From positions 372,001 through 436,000 of the forward strand of contig LSAX01000013.1 in NCBI GenBank assembly GCA_001557505.1: DNA of 64,000 nt, written 5' to 3'. Position 1 is the first letter of the stretch. Every line of letters starts with the position of its first letter. The notes beneath the pieces are model-generated. The model saw only the letters and a program-made list of their open reading frames with translations, had not been told where the DNA came from and searched no databases. Below are positions 22,377 through 33,701 of this stretch, piece by piece. Both the position numbers and the translations under genes were made by a program. This stretch comes from Reticulascus tulasneorum. Lineage: Eukaryota > Ascomycota > Sordariomycetes > Glomerellales > Reticulascaceae.

Positions 22377-24605
22377 ATGTCAATAATACAGAATGAGATC
22401 GATGGAGCACAGCGGTCATTACACGATCCAAAAGAAGAGCCACAAGGAGAGCAGCCGACAAGGCTGGCCAACTTGGCACTGTCAACCTTTCAACACGCGC
22501 CGCTCGCATCACCTCGATCGATACGGCTGCTCAAGTTGCAACGCTATGATAAACAGTCGAATGAAATCCACGCTGTCCTGGGAGATTTCAGCATTGACTG
22601 CTGTCCATCTTTTCTTGCCCTCTCCTACACCTGGGACCTGGCATTCGGCAGTCGAACTGCAGGTGCAATGCAAGTCAGACCTAGATCACCACTTTTGTAT
22701 ATTACCAAGTTCTTGAAAACGGTGGATATGGGCCCACTCTGGGGTCCTAGGGCAGACGCAGCCGGGCCAGTTTCATTGACTGACAACCTGGCCGACTTCT
22801 TGGATGCCGTCTGCCACATGAAATTCGACTCTGCCATAGACCCCTCCAGGTCCTGGCTGTGGATCGACGCCTTATGCATCAATCAAGACGACGAGCAGGA
22901 GAAAACGGAACAGATACTGATGATGGGAGACGTCTACGTCGCTGCCAAACGCGTCATTGTGTGGCTCGGGCGCGGTGTCGACGCCAAAGATCTTCGCAAT
23001 GCGCAATGGCTCTGCCAGGTGGTCCCCTCAGTGGTATCCTTGCGAAATCTGCCGAGCCTGGCAGCAAAGTCCCCTTTGGACGCCCAGTTCTGGAGTACCC
23101 ACTTCAAATTAGAACCTCCTTCGGGCGAGTCCTGGTCATCCCTCTGGAGATCCTACGCCAAGTTCCTTGGAGCTTGTCGGTGGTTTGGCCGCGCCTGGGT
23201 TGCACAGGAAGTTGTGCTTGGGAAGGTAGCCTATGCTGTCTGCAATAGAGAGCAGATGAATTGGGAAAACCTGCGAAACCTCACCACGATCTTGGATAAC
23301 ACAGGCTGGGATTCGACAGTGGCTAAATATTATGGCGGGCGCTTGAGTACCGAATCGTTTTGGGGATCTCATCGCAAATTGTTCGAGCTCGTAAATCTGA
23401 GTGCATTATTCCGAAACCCAACCCAGACTTATGAAACAAGTCCTAAGCGGAGGAAGATGTTCAATAAGCTGTATGGCGCCGAGTCGAAGAAAGAGCTCTG
23501 GTATGCTGAAGTTGCTCATCTTCTGAGAATGAGCCTGCCAAGGAAGGCAGCTCGCCAGGTTGACAAAATCAATGCGATACTCGGACTCGCTGAAAAGATG
23601 CTGCCTGATGGGATGAGCAATCCACTGAAAGCACTCAGTGTCGGAGGCCATCACCGCGACTTGGGGCGCGAAATGACCGAACTTATCATCACCAATCTTC
23701 CCATTTTGGGCTTCCTCCCAGTAGCGGCAAAAAGGATCTCGATCTGGGGTCGACCGGATCCTCTCTCGTGGTGCATGGATATACATGGCTCCTGGCCATA
23801 TGAGATAGTAGGGAACACCAAATTCGATGCAGCTCTTGCTTCAGAAAAAAGAGGCTCAAATGTAACCGTACGAGGCACTGAAATGTATGCGAAAGGCGTA
23901 CGTGTAGGCCGCCTCGTGATGACCGACCAGCGATTCAAAGTTTGGGACCCGGATATGGCATGGCACTATCTAACAATGGCTGTAGCATTCGGCGACTCAT
24001 ATACTGCGACGGGTGAGAGCAGTCTCGAAGCCGTAGTAAGAACAGTGCTGTTAGACAGCTGGGGCGTACACTTCGCCGAAACTCCAGCCCCCCCTGAATA
24101 CCGGAATGGGTTCAGGGACTGGATCTTCGATTGCATTGGGCATTCGACGGCGAAAAAGAAGAAGACAAGCAAAGAGTGGCTAGAATTGCTACAAAGTGTG
24201 GCTGTGCAGGACACGGGAGGACTTCTTCCTAACCTAGAATCCGTCGCAGACCACCTGCAAAGGAGAACTAACTCTCTAGCGTTGCCTATCTCAGAGCTGT
24301 CAGTAAAGTTCACCGCTACCATTAAGAACCCTGCAGAGCAAAGGCGTCTCTTTATCCTCAAAGGAGAGCAGGGAGGTAACCCCAAGTTTGAGAGGCTGCT
24401 CGGGATGTGCATCTCCATTGCAAAAGCGGAAGATGAGATATGGCTACTGGAAAGATCAAAGACACCCTATGTACTTAGACCGAAAGGTCTTGGCAAGTAC
24501 ATAATGATTGGAGAATGCTATGTTCATGGCATCATGTACGGAGAGCTCGTGTCCGATGAGGTCCGGGCTCAATTCTCGTCAACGCCAGAGATAGTAATCT
24601 TATGA
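22377..24605 (+). CDS. HET-domain protein 2
   Basis: Intronless, 742 aa from ATG 22377; the frame is open further upstream but has no ATG there. The HET domain begins with the usual IRLLKL stretch. Then come FLALSYTWD, LWIDALCINQDDEQEKTEQI (the W-I-D-A-x-C-I-N-Q box), AAKRVIVWLGRG and WFGRAWVAQEVVLGK (R/x-W-x-Q-E box). This is the common HET type found in hundreds of copies in Pezizomycotina. The C-terminal ~400 residues have the helical DRRLEFG-poor tail often seen in these proteins, with no recognisable extra domain. Likely role: non-self recognition and regulated cell death. It shares its promoter region with NLR 1. Confidence 0.92.
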   Translation: MSIIQNEIDGAQRSLHDPKEEPQGEQPTRLANLALSTFQHAPLASPRSIRLLKLQRYDKQSNEIHAVLGDFSIDCCPSFLALSYTWDLAFGSRTAGAMQVRPRSPLLYITKFLKTVDMGPLWGPRADAAGPVSLTDNLADFLDAVCHMKFDSAIDPSRSWLWIDALCINQDDEQEKTEQILMMGDVYVAAKRVIVWLGRGVDAKDLRNAQWLCQVVPSVVSLRNLPSLAAKSPLDAQFWSTHFKLEPPSGESWSSLWRSYAKFLGACRWFGRAWVAQEVVLGKVAYAVCNREQMNWENLRNLTTILDNTGWDSTVAKYYGGRLSTESFWGSHRKLFELVNLSALFRNPTQTYETSPKRRKMFNKLYGAESKKELWYAEVAHLLRMSLPRKAARQVDKINAILGLAEKMLPDGMSNPLKALSVGGHHRDLGREMTELIITNLPILGFLPVAAKRISIWGRPDPLSWCMDIHGSWPYEIVGNTKFDAALASEKRGSNVTVRGTEMYAKGVRVGRLVMTDQRFKVWDPDMAWHYLTMAVAFGDSYTATGESSLEAVVRTVLLDSWGVHFAETPAPPEYRNGFRDWIFDCIGHSTAKKKKTSKEWLELLQSVAVQDTGGLLPNLESVADHLQRRTNSLALPISELSVKFTATIKNPAEQRRLFILKGEQGGNPKFERLLGMCISIAKAEDEIWLLERSKTPYVLRPKGLGKYIMIGECYVHGIMYGELVSDEVRAQFSSTPEIVIL

Positions 24606-25512
24606 GCAGAATTCGTTATAGAAAATAATCAAACCTACTTTATCCTGAAAAAGACTAGGCTTACAGTCGGACACAAATCTACCAAGTCCTAGAGAAAAAT
24701 TGTAAGTTCATAGATCCAGCCAACGGTACCTCACTGCCGTTCAAACCGTGGTGAGGTATGGCAAGAACCGCGTAGTCTATCTACGCAAGCGATGACCATT
24801 TATCGGGTCTTGATTAAAAGATTCAATACCATAAAACCATGAAAGAGGTGGTGGCGGGCAGGCTCCGGTCGTATAGAGCCCAATGGTCAGTGCCACAATC
24901 CACGCCAAACCATGCCAAGACGCACGGCGCCTCGAGCCAGGACAGCGCTTCAACACTTCTGCGCCAAAGAAAATCAGCCAGTGCGGCCGAGTTAAAGAGG
25001 AAGCTCTGTTGCCAAAAGAGTCATAGGGTGATCGCACGATTGATATATGGATTCCTAAAGGCTCGAGAAAAAGAGTAGGAGTGACGCTTGCCTCTCTTAC
25101 GAGACATGACGTCGAAGTGCATTGCTAATAAATATTCGTGCCAAGCCAGCCTACAACACCGACTTTGGCTTGCCAACGCCATCGACTTGGCACCACTACA
25201 TGCATTGAGAATATTATGCAGAGCTGAAAGCCCCGGAAAGCCTTACACTGCCTCCACACTCAGCCAAAACAGGACACATTAATTGCGTACTACCATTTGC
25301 AACGCTCCGCACGTGGGTGGTATCTTGAATCTTATTGGGAATATAATGGTGATATTCAATAACTGTTTCTCGGCACGCAGTCTGGCTAACTTTTTGGCAT
25401 GGGCTGAACATCTAACATACCGTGTATATAAGTCTTAATGATATGAGCTCGATAGATTGCTGCGAATCTTTATCATCTGATCCGGTTGCACCGCTTGGGC
25501 TAATAAGAGGCC
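24606..25512. other. Intergenic, 0.9 kb
   Basis: Lies between HET 2 and the membrane protein. No feature is supported here. Confidence 0.5.
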
Positions 25513-27150
25513 ATGTCCGCGTCCATGTGGGACTCCTCCGTGTGGAACGCCACCAATACATGTGTAAAGAACAAACCGCCGCTTCTTCTCGGATTCAACC
25601 GGTCAGAATGCTTTAACAAATATGATGTTTGCTTTGGCATCTATAACGCAACGATTGGTTTGCCTTTTATGGGGAACATACCACTGAGCGATTGCTAACA
25701 AATCTGCGGAGGTCAAATTTGGTACACAGGAGAGGAGTTCATCACTCGTATGCACTGGCTGCTGCCTATTTTACTTCTTGTTGGCAACTTCCATCTTCCG
25801 CCACTGAACTTCTGGGTCAAGTTCTTCACGCTGACGCATCTCATGGGGGACCCCATCGACTCCATCTTGAGCCTGCAGCATACTCTCCAGGTTAGGCACG
25901 AGTGCGAGAATTGGGCTCGAGTAACTCTCATCCGTCATGAACTCGACGCTCGCGCCTGGGTCAGGGATCTCGCGGAGCTAGCATGTGGATTAGACAACTT
26001 ACAGGCAAGGTCTTTGCCGAGGGTAAAAGACAAACTCGAAAAATGCCTTGCTCATCCATTGGTCCACGGTGCTTTAGAGACGGTTGGAATAGAACTTCGC
26101 AGTACGAGGGTTACCGCTGTGTTGCCGGCCCTGTTGGCCATTTTCTTCTTCATCACCAATATCACAAACGAATTCGTCGACGCTTACAAGTCCTCCAATT
26201 GCGAAGCCAAGAAGCCAGGTAATAGGGTCGCTTTCGCGGTATTATTTTCGTGGATGCTACCCGCAGTGCTGCTAAGCACGGCGTGTCATCGCTTCTGCGA
26301 GACAAATTCGTGCTGGCTCTCTATTGAGCGCTTCCTGTCAACGATTGGTCGATTGCCACAAGAGTTGGAGCTCGATGCGAACATCTTCCCCGGACGACAT
26401 CGCAGAGAAGCAGCGCCTACTTCGGCACCATATTCTGGCGCGATCCATAGCTTCCGGCCTGAAAAGGTGCAACTACGATGGAGAGCTTTTGAAGAGAGTG
26501 TTGGCATTCTGGAGAGGCCCTGGAAGACTGGATGGCGTCGGTCGGCGCGACTAATCCTTCATAGCTGGCCGATGGTGCTCGCTACTATACCTGTCGTACT
26601 AGCATTCACGCTTGCCATGGGCATTTCATATATCACGCCTACGGGAGAGTTCACGATGAGGTGTGTCGTACAGCTCGCTATTTTTACGGCCTGGCTCCTC
26701 TCCTTTGGAATGACGTGCCTGGGCAATCGCTGGCTGGCGTCAAATAAACCACTGAAACATCACACGGCCATGAACATATTTTGGCTGATCTGTGTTAAAG
26801 ATGTCATTATCGCCGTTGGTGCCCTGCTTACTGTTACTCTCGTGACGTCGGGATTATTGAACTCATGTATTGGGTGGTCAAATGGACTGAATGGCCTGGT
26901 GAGTGGGAATCCATATGTGAGCTTAAGTTGGGATGGAAAGCTGGAAGATAACTTGAGGAAAGGATACCCGGCATTTGTGGCCTCGGGATTAGGAGCTCAG
27001 TTGGTGTCGTTCCTGCTCTTATGGCATGCCTCTCGTATGTGGATACGTACGATATTTGGATGGATTCTCCGTCAATCCGTTAGCGTTATTACTTGGATGG
27101 GCCAACTGGTTGGAAATTTGATTTACTGCCTTTGGGCCCTTTATCGATAG
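25513..27150 (+). CDS. Multi-pass membrane protein, unknown; in-frame TAA or unusual intron near the 5' end
   Basis: The frame from ATG 25513 and that from 25750 are the same, interrupted once by TAA at 25696-25698. Residues after the stop (QICGGQIWYTGEEFITR then MHWLLPILLLVGN) look conserved in type: C-G, then a W-L-L-P helix, and GDPIDS shortly after. About seven to eight hydrophobic helices follow up to TAG 27148-27150. Two readings exist. Either the TAA is a true nonsense change, or a 72-nt intron at 25658-25729 (GTTTGC...ACACAG, phase-matched, with a perfect GCTAAC branch site containing the TAA) removes it. Large fungal membrane proteins of this look have no known function. Confidence 0.6.
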
Positions 27151-27567
27151 ATACCAGAAATACACAAAAGGAGTTAACTCTTTTCTCTAGTCCTCTACAA
27201 TAGTCATTAAATACACATCCGCGTGAAGTATCAGAAGTTAATATTGCCTCCCTCCTCGTTAGGGGAGCGCAATAGTGCTGCAGAGCTGGATCGCGTCGAC
27301 GAAACTCAATCTGTTGTACAATAGCCCCTCTGCAGCGATGTAATTCTGATATCCGATGATAATGATCATGACGACGAGGAAGAGGACGAAGCGGGCGGCG
27401 AAGATGGATAATTCATTCCGAGTCTGAAGTTCTCAATAGATGACCTGGCCATGGAAACTAGCTGAATCTTTTTCTGTGTAATAGAACGAGTTCAGTAGAA
27501 TGGTCCCGGCCGAAGATGGCGGCAAGTATCATGCCATAATTTCATATTGTTATGTAGTGGCACAAGA
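27151..27567. other. Intergenic, 0.4 kb, convergent
   Basis: 3' regions of the membrane protein and the GMC oxidoreductase. A short GA-rich stretch (about 27370-27400) is the only notable composition. Confidence 0.5.
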
Positions 27568-30020
27568 TTACTGGCGTTCCTTGATGAGATCCGCGGCCTG
27601 TGGAAAATTAGGGACGAAGAATAGCCAGGGGAGATGCGACCAACCTTTTCAGCAATCATATACACGGTCTGGCTTGTTGGTCCGCCGGGCATCGCCGGCA
27701 TAATGCTGGCATCCACCACGGAGAGGTGCGCTATACCATGGACTAACAAATCCTCTCCGACCACACCGCCTAGATCGCGAGGCATCTTCGCTGCCGTTCC
27801 TACCGGGTGGTATAACGTCGGAATGTATACTTGCCTGATCCATGCCGCTAGATCCACGTCTGAAGTCACATTCGCGCCGGGAGTCGTTTCGACTGGTGCG
27901 GACGCGGCAAAATCCTGGCTGGCCATGAATCTTCGCATGAAGCGTAGCTCCTCAATCATAATCGCCATATCCGTTGGGTTGCTCAGAGCGCGGTAGTCGA
28001 CGATCGGTTCCGAATCTGGTGACGAAGGGTCGATATTGACAGTCCCGTGGCTGAGTGTGTGTAGTATATTGAAAGAACCACCAGGACCTGGATTGACTAA
28101 AAATCCAAAGAAAGATACCTAAATAACTCGCAGTCAGTGACCCTGTTTTGAATTTGTTTTGCTGCCCCCTGTGGGAGCCATTTGTCGGGCCAGCTCAGCA
28201 AGAAAAAGCCCGTATTAGCGAGCGTATCAGTATCGTAGTCCTGTAAATCAAACGTATCTGCCTCAGTGGAAAGAACATAGAGTTACAGGAGAGTGTAAAA
28301 CTTTCAAGTTGGGTTTACAGATCCCACTGGAATCAATTGCAGCTCGACTCTCCGGAACAAGGACTCTCGCTGCAGGGTCTAGTCGCTACAAAGGTTCTTC
28401 GAGGAATAAAAAGTTCTTACATTCTTTTTACGGAGCTGCTTAGCGTGAAGCTGTTGGAATGCTTTGTAACCAGCAACGACGGTGCTGTCAGTGCCACTGG
28501 GGAGATATGCTGCCGGGTCTTGGGACTCGTATGCGGCGGCGATGGCTTCGAATCGGTCGCTGACGACAGGAAACCCAAGACGAGCAACGACGTTGTAATT
28601 GAATCCAGTTGGACCAGAAACCCTGGTGATGTTGGGTACGGGAGCTGGCGGTCTCCCATTAGTCCCTAAAACTAAGTTATTATTCTTAATTCTAATAGAA
28701 TAGAACACAGGAGTCGAGCCACTCCGCCTCCGTATCCAGGTTCAAAAGATCTTACATCGAAATGCCAGAGAAGCAATATATGCTTGGTCTTGGAACTTCT
28801 GGCCGACTCCCGGCAGGTCAACTATGACTGAGATGTTCGCTTTCTCCAAGAGATTCTTCGGCCCTACGCCGCTTAGCTGTAATATCTGTGGCGTGTGAAT
28901 TGCGCCGGCCGCAAGGATGACCTCCTTTGTTGCCTTAACTACAGTGAAGTCTTGAGATCCAGTCCGGGGTGATCCAGCTCCAGCAGGAGTCAACTGCAAG
29001 CCGGTGGCTGTTGTGCCATTGAAAAGGATTCGAGTTACCTTGTGGCCCGGTAGAAGATCATAATTCGGCCGTGTCAGGTTGTCAAAGTGACCGGTTCTTG
29101 CGTAGGATCTCTCATACGTCGTGGGATGTCTTGACGAAGTTATCCAAAATAGACCGTTGGTTCCAGCACAACCATCCTTTGGTATCTCGACTCCGGGAAT
29201 CTTTGCTACAGCGTTGTACACAGGCACTAAGTTCAACTGTTAGCTCCGAAGTTGTAGCAAAACACTCCAATGTGAAGAGTTATAATCATACAAAGCGCAG
29301 GATCCTGGTTTGGTGCGGAGGAGGCATAAATCCTGGTGTCCTGGTCTTGACCCCATGCACCACCGATGTCAAACTTCATGTTGAAGGCATTGGCCAATTC
29401 TTCGCGCGGGGGTGTAAAATAAGATGCCCTTTTGAAATAGGGAAGGACACCGGCCCAGTTCCATGTTGAATTTGACCCAGCGAGTTCAGCTCCCCAGCCA
29501 TCGTATTCGTCAGAGGTTCCCCGCATGAATGCCATGCCATTCACGGCACTGGAGCCGCCAACAAGCTTGCCAATATTCACAGCCTGGGTCCTGTTGTTCA
29601 TGAACTGCTGGGGAACAGATGTGATGTTATAAAGTTGACTAGGCTGCGAACCAGAACCGCTGGTTATGGACGTTGAGTTGTCAAGAATGCCGTTCTCTAC
29701 AACGAGGATGGTGTCTAACGTTGAGTTAGCACTTTACCTCGCCCATCCATCGAGACGATCGTACATTTGCCATCGGCCGACAATCTGTCGGCCACAGTGA
29801 GGCCTGCTGTCCCCCCTCCGATAATGACATAGTCATAAGTATCCTTGACCTGCTCAGTGCGCTCTAAGATGTTACTGTATTCCGCTATACCGAAAACTGT
29901 ACCATAGAAAAGGGCGAGGATGCCCAAGATTGCGCACCAGCCACGAGAGCATCCCATTGTCGTTAACATTTTAAAGCAGATCGCTACACTCATTGACTGA
30001 GAATTCAGAGGTCGAGGCAC
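27568..30020 (-). pseudogene. GMC-family FAD oxidoreductase with apparent 1-nt frameshift
   Basis: Seven exons: 30020-29765, 29714-29292, 29226-28756, 28671-28421, 28369-28319, 28240-27645, 27597-27568. The N-terminus has a hydrophobic anchor, then the FAD-binding DYVIIGGGTAGLTVADRL. GMC signature 1 is GKLVGGSSAVNGMAFMRG and signature 2 is GAIHTPQILQLSGVG. The C-terminal catalytic box is YHPVGTAAKMP, then VDASIMPAMPGGPTSQTVYMIAEK. All junctions are in phase except inside exon 6. There the upstream frame hits TAG (28097-28099) at a run of five A (plus strand 28099-28103). The downstream frame resumes there, and the total length is one base short of a multiple of three. It resembles aryl-alcohol or glucose oxidase-like secreted enzymes. 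It could be a working gene with a sequencing error. Confidence 0.8.
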
Positions 30021-31053
30021 CCTGGGTATGAACTACGACTTGACTCCACCATTTAAGGACTCGTTCGCTAAATCAATATGAGTGCAACGTAATCCCTTCC
30101 TGATGAAATGCAATTTACGTTAACTGCCGTGGTCCCCTAACTGCACCACTGGCTCGGCGGCTAAGTGCCGCGCCTGGTGGGGTAGTATGCTTCGGTGTGG
30201 ATAATGAAACTTACCTTTTCTAGCGAGGAGGTTGACTCATTTTCACGATCCGACAAATTTTTGTCCAGAGGAGGTGAGAAGTGCTGGCCATAAAATAATT
30301 GAGTAAGTAACCTGGCTATGAATAAGGCTGCTTTCAAACACCGTCTTCAGGTAGGTTATGTGCGATGACTCTTATATTTGCAAGAAAGCTAGTAGAGAGC
30401 GCTCGTTGAGACGAAGGGCTTGCCAGAAAGATTGGGCCATCCCCTCTTTCGGTCGGCCGGCAAAATATGGACAATCATGCGGCCAGCTGAATCTAGCAGC
30501 CACAGGATGCTGAGGATCAATCATTACGGGAGCAATCTCTCTCCATTCGTCATTCGAACCAAGCGAGGTGCGTATATGAGCAAGTTAATAGGATTTGTGC
30601 GTGGTGTTCCTACTTCCTTCGTGGCATTTGTTCCGAGACCAAATGTTTGTGTTACACCATCTCTATGCCAAAAATAGAAGATCTGGATATGAGCTTTCCG
30701 GCCACGAAGCGGAAAGCGTTAAGCGAATACAACGGCTACCGCCTCGTGAGACTCTGCAGGTTTCTTTCTCAGCGGTGGGTTTCACAGATGAAATATAATA
30801 GACTAAGCCAGTGTTGGCAGTAAGCGAGTCTGAGACTGCTGTTGGTCTAGCTAGAGGGCGTATAGGGTGAGTGGTTCCCAAATGAGTATCTCGCCGGCGA
30901 ACTCCAATCGCATCTGATGCCACGAATCAGACATAACTTCACGAGTAGTTATTGCCATTGCACTTACATTCTACTGTACGTGTCTCTTCCTGAATGCTAG
31001 GCCCTGTGACCTTCGGACGAAACCAAGCGACATGCCTAAGCCTGTCCCAAATC
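30021..31053. other. Intergenic, 1 kb
   Basis: Promoter side of the GMC gene and 3' side of the second GNAT gene. Nothing else is seen. Confidence 0.5.
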
Positions 31054-31857
31054 CTAAGCCTGTCCCAAGTCCTTCTCAAAAACTCTGTACGCAGTGTTCG
31101 TGATCAGATGCGGGCATAGGTGGGGATACTCGGCATTGAAGTCCCCAACTTTAACCAATTTATAGCCCAGCCGCTCGTACCAGGCCTGCAACCTCACTTT
31201 GAATGCGTGGTCGAATTCTGTGGACACTAGGAGCTCACACTGCATAACTGTCTTCCCCAGCTCCCGGCACCGTTCCTCCGCAAACTTGACCAGGTCCCGG
31301 CCCGTCCCGGACCCGCGGAATGTTGGGTCGCACACGAGCATTCCAAAATCGCCATGCGAGGCAGACAGTTGCTGAATCCGCACACATCCGATCAAGGATT
31401 CCGGCGATGGTGGTGATGATTCCGTGGCGTTGCCAGAGGATGCGCGCCAGGCAATGGCGAGCTCACCGTTTCGGACCAACTGGCTGAGTTCTTCCAGGGT
31501 GGTACGGCGATATGATGGGCTGAATAAGCCTTCTTCAGCAGCAGAGTAGACGACATTGACAAGTTCTGTCAAAGTGGTCATCAAGGGCAGATCGGCAGCA
31601 ACCGAAATAGGTGGTATGGCGATCCGGACAAGTTCGCTTCCTCCAGTCGATGCTGCCCCGCGGCGTATCGAATCACCACTGCTCAGTCCATCGCTGTGAT
31701 TTTTAGGTGGCGCACTTGCAAGAGATGGCGCAATCGGGGTTTGGGACGAGTCCTCGTGAAGAGTGTCTTGTGTCATGGCGTCGCAGATAGTGAATGGGAA
31801 ATTGCTGCTGAGTATCTGTAGTCCCGTTGATTTAAGTAAGCAGTAGCTCGTTGTCAC
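31054..31857 (-). CDS. GNAT N-acetyltransferase 2
   Basis: Single exon, up to 267 aa from ATG 31855-31857. An internal ATG at 31774-31776 would give 240 aa and is equally possible, since the first ~100 residues are low-complexity and poorly conserved in type. The GNAT core lies in the C-terminal half. LIGCVRIQQL and FGMLVCDPTFRGSGTGRDLVKFAEE form motif A, with R-G-S-G-T-G as the acetyl-CoA loop. AWYERLGYK is motif B. The acceptor is unknown. It differs from GNAT 1 in subfamily (Acetyltransf_1-like rather than RimJ/RimL-like). Confidence 0.8.
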   Translation of the reverse strand: MTTSYCLLKSTGLQILSSNFPFTICDAMTQDTLHEDSSQTPIAPSLASAPPKNHSDGLSSGDSIRRGAASTGGSELVRIAIPPISVAADLPLMTTLTELVNVVYSAAEEGLFSPSYRRTTLEELSQLVRNGELAIAWRASSGNATESSPPSPESLIGCVRIQQLSASHGDFGMLVCDPTFRGSGTGRDLVKFAEERCRELGKTVMQCELLVSTEFDHAFKVRLQAWYERLGYKLVKVGDFNAEYPHLCPHLITNTAYRVFEKDLGQA

Positions 31858-33701
31858 GGTGAATCTAATATTGAGGGTTAGAAGCGCGATGGGCCCGACA
31901 GAAATCCTGATAGCCTATTCAAGCACCTAACCACAAGCCAAAGAACCCACATTTTCGTCATGCCCAATTCTCACCGCTAGTCGCACCCCATTGCCGGCTA
32001 TTCCGACATTGCTGAGAATGCCTACTACAACTAGAACAAGCAGTCTCTCTAGAGTTAGAAACGTGTAGGATGACTTTTCGCATGTATTTTCGGTGATATC
32101 GGGAAGGTTTCAATGATCACCAAAGATGTCACAGCGGAACCGATCTAACTGGATATAACCTAGATCTGGATTCACGTTGATAAGTACGCAGACTGAAATC
32201 ACACAGCTTGGAGGACGTTTAATCGGAATTCCCATATATATGCTATTGCCCTTGATATAAAAATTGTGAGATTTAGGGAAACGCAGAAGGATGGACCTTC
32301 ATCGTGCAGAAGTTGACGGAGGAGCCCACCAAGATGTTCTACACCACGGATATAGTCCACGAACGGCCCTGTCGCCGTATCTGCGAGGTACATGACAGCG
32401 AAGAATAGGTTACCACTCAGGTCTTCAGCGCTGGCCGCTGCGAAATCACAGTGTGCTTCAAATTACAACTGATCCAGCTGAGCACTTTCCCGAGTACAGT
32501 ATCACTGACTGTCCTAGATGATGCAAGGAGAGTTGATTTACAAGATGAAGTGTTGAAGATGGGCCCCACAAAAGCGAACCACTCCGCTAAGTTTACCGCG
32601 CCATAAATGCCCAGCCTCGGTCGGCACTCAGATTTATTAGTTCGCCAAATGCGGTGTTCGATGTGCCTGAGTGGGGTTCACAAGCATACCGCGATACCAC
32701 GTGGGGAGCAACGCCGACGGCACTGTGGATAATTGATTACCAGCATAGTTCGATTCTCGACAAGAAAATATTTCCGCTTTCAGCAGTACGCTATCGTCCT
32801 AAGCTTCAATTCATATTGGTCGTGAACTTTGAGAATGTAAAGACCATTGCCACGACTGTGGGTGGGAGCCTCACTAATTGGATGCATCTTCAATCCACCT
32901 GTGTTGGTTTTATGTCCAATCAGCCCTGGACCCCGGCGCCCTCATGTACTGTGAATGTTTAATCTAGTACTAGGTAAGGTATTAATTACCTAACCTACTT
33001 TGCTTACAGTGGTTCTAGCTGCACAAGGCCCTGTAAATCTAGTGAAGCCAGCAGAGCCTTCGCACTATTATGGATACCATTGCTCGTTGAAAAGATGGGG
33101 CCTTACTAGTGGTGGGTCACTGCATGGCAGCCGGGGTCCCTCATTGTGGTCCACACACTCCACCCACAGTTGATGAGATTGGGCCCTGTTTAGAGACGCT
33201 TTCAGGTTTCTAGGTTTCACTAAAGGGAACAAACTCTAATGTCCATGGATGGAATAATGGCATCTGGCTTTCGTCTCTGCCTGAGTCATGTCAAGAATAG
33301 TAAAAGATTAGAGAGATCATCTCCCGCGATCGTCAAAATCCCCGTACTTCTTTGATTTCTTTCAAATGACGAAAGTACCGTTTCGCCCAACGTTCCCATT
33401 CCTTCTTCCCTGATGTTGTAGAATCGGGCAAACTACCGCGACTCCAAGGCGCCATACTCAGTATCGCAATGTCCTATTGGGTCTGGTATCCAATAGTGAT
33501 CTGCGTCATCGCTGCAAGATAGTTCGTCTCCCATCGCTCTCTCCATACATATCAAAAGAATGAATGCTCATAAATCTTTCCATAGCGTTTCGCAATGTCT
33601 CGCCAAGAAACACGACAGATCACAGAAAGCCATCCGCCCTGATAGCTTTATTATGTTATTTGCAACAGTATGGCCCGGTCCCCGTGTGTCAAAGAATCTA
33701 G
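31858..33701. other. Intergenic, 1.8 kb
   Basis: No supported gene. The missing N-terminal exon(s) of the rhodopsin-like gene should lie in its last few hundred bases. One candidate stretch near 33630-33700 reads FIMLFATVWPGPRVSKNLG but cannot be linked by a normal intron. Confidence 0.4.

Noticed and set aside
32654..32962. 102-codon plus-strand frame in the 1.8-kb intergenic region
   Set aside because: No signal, motif or neighbouring exon; too weak to call.
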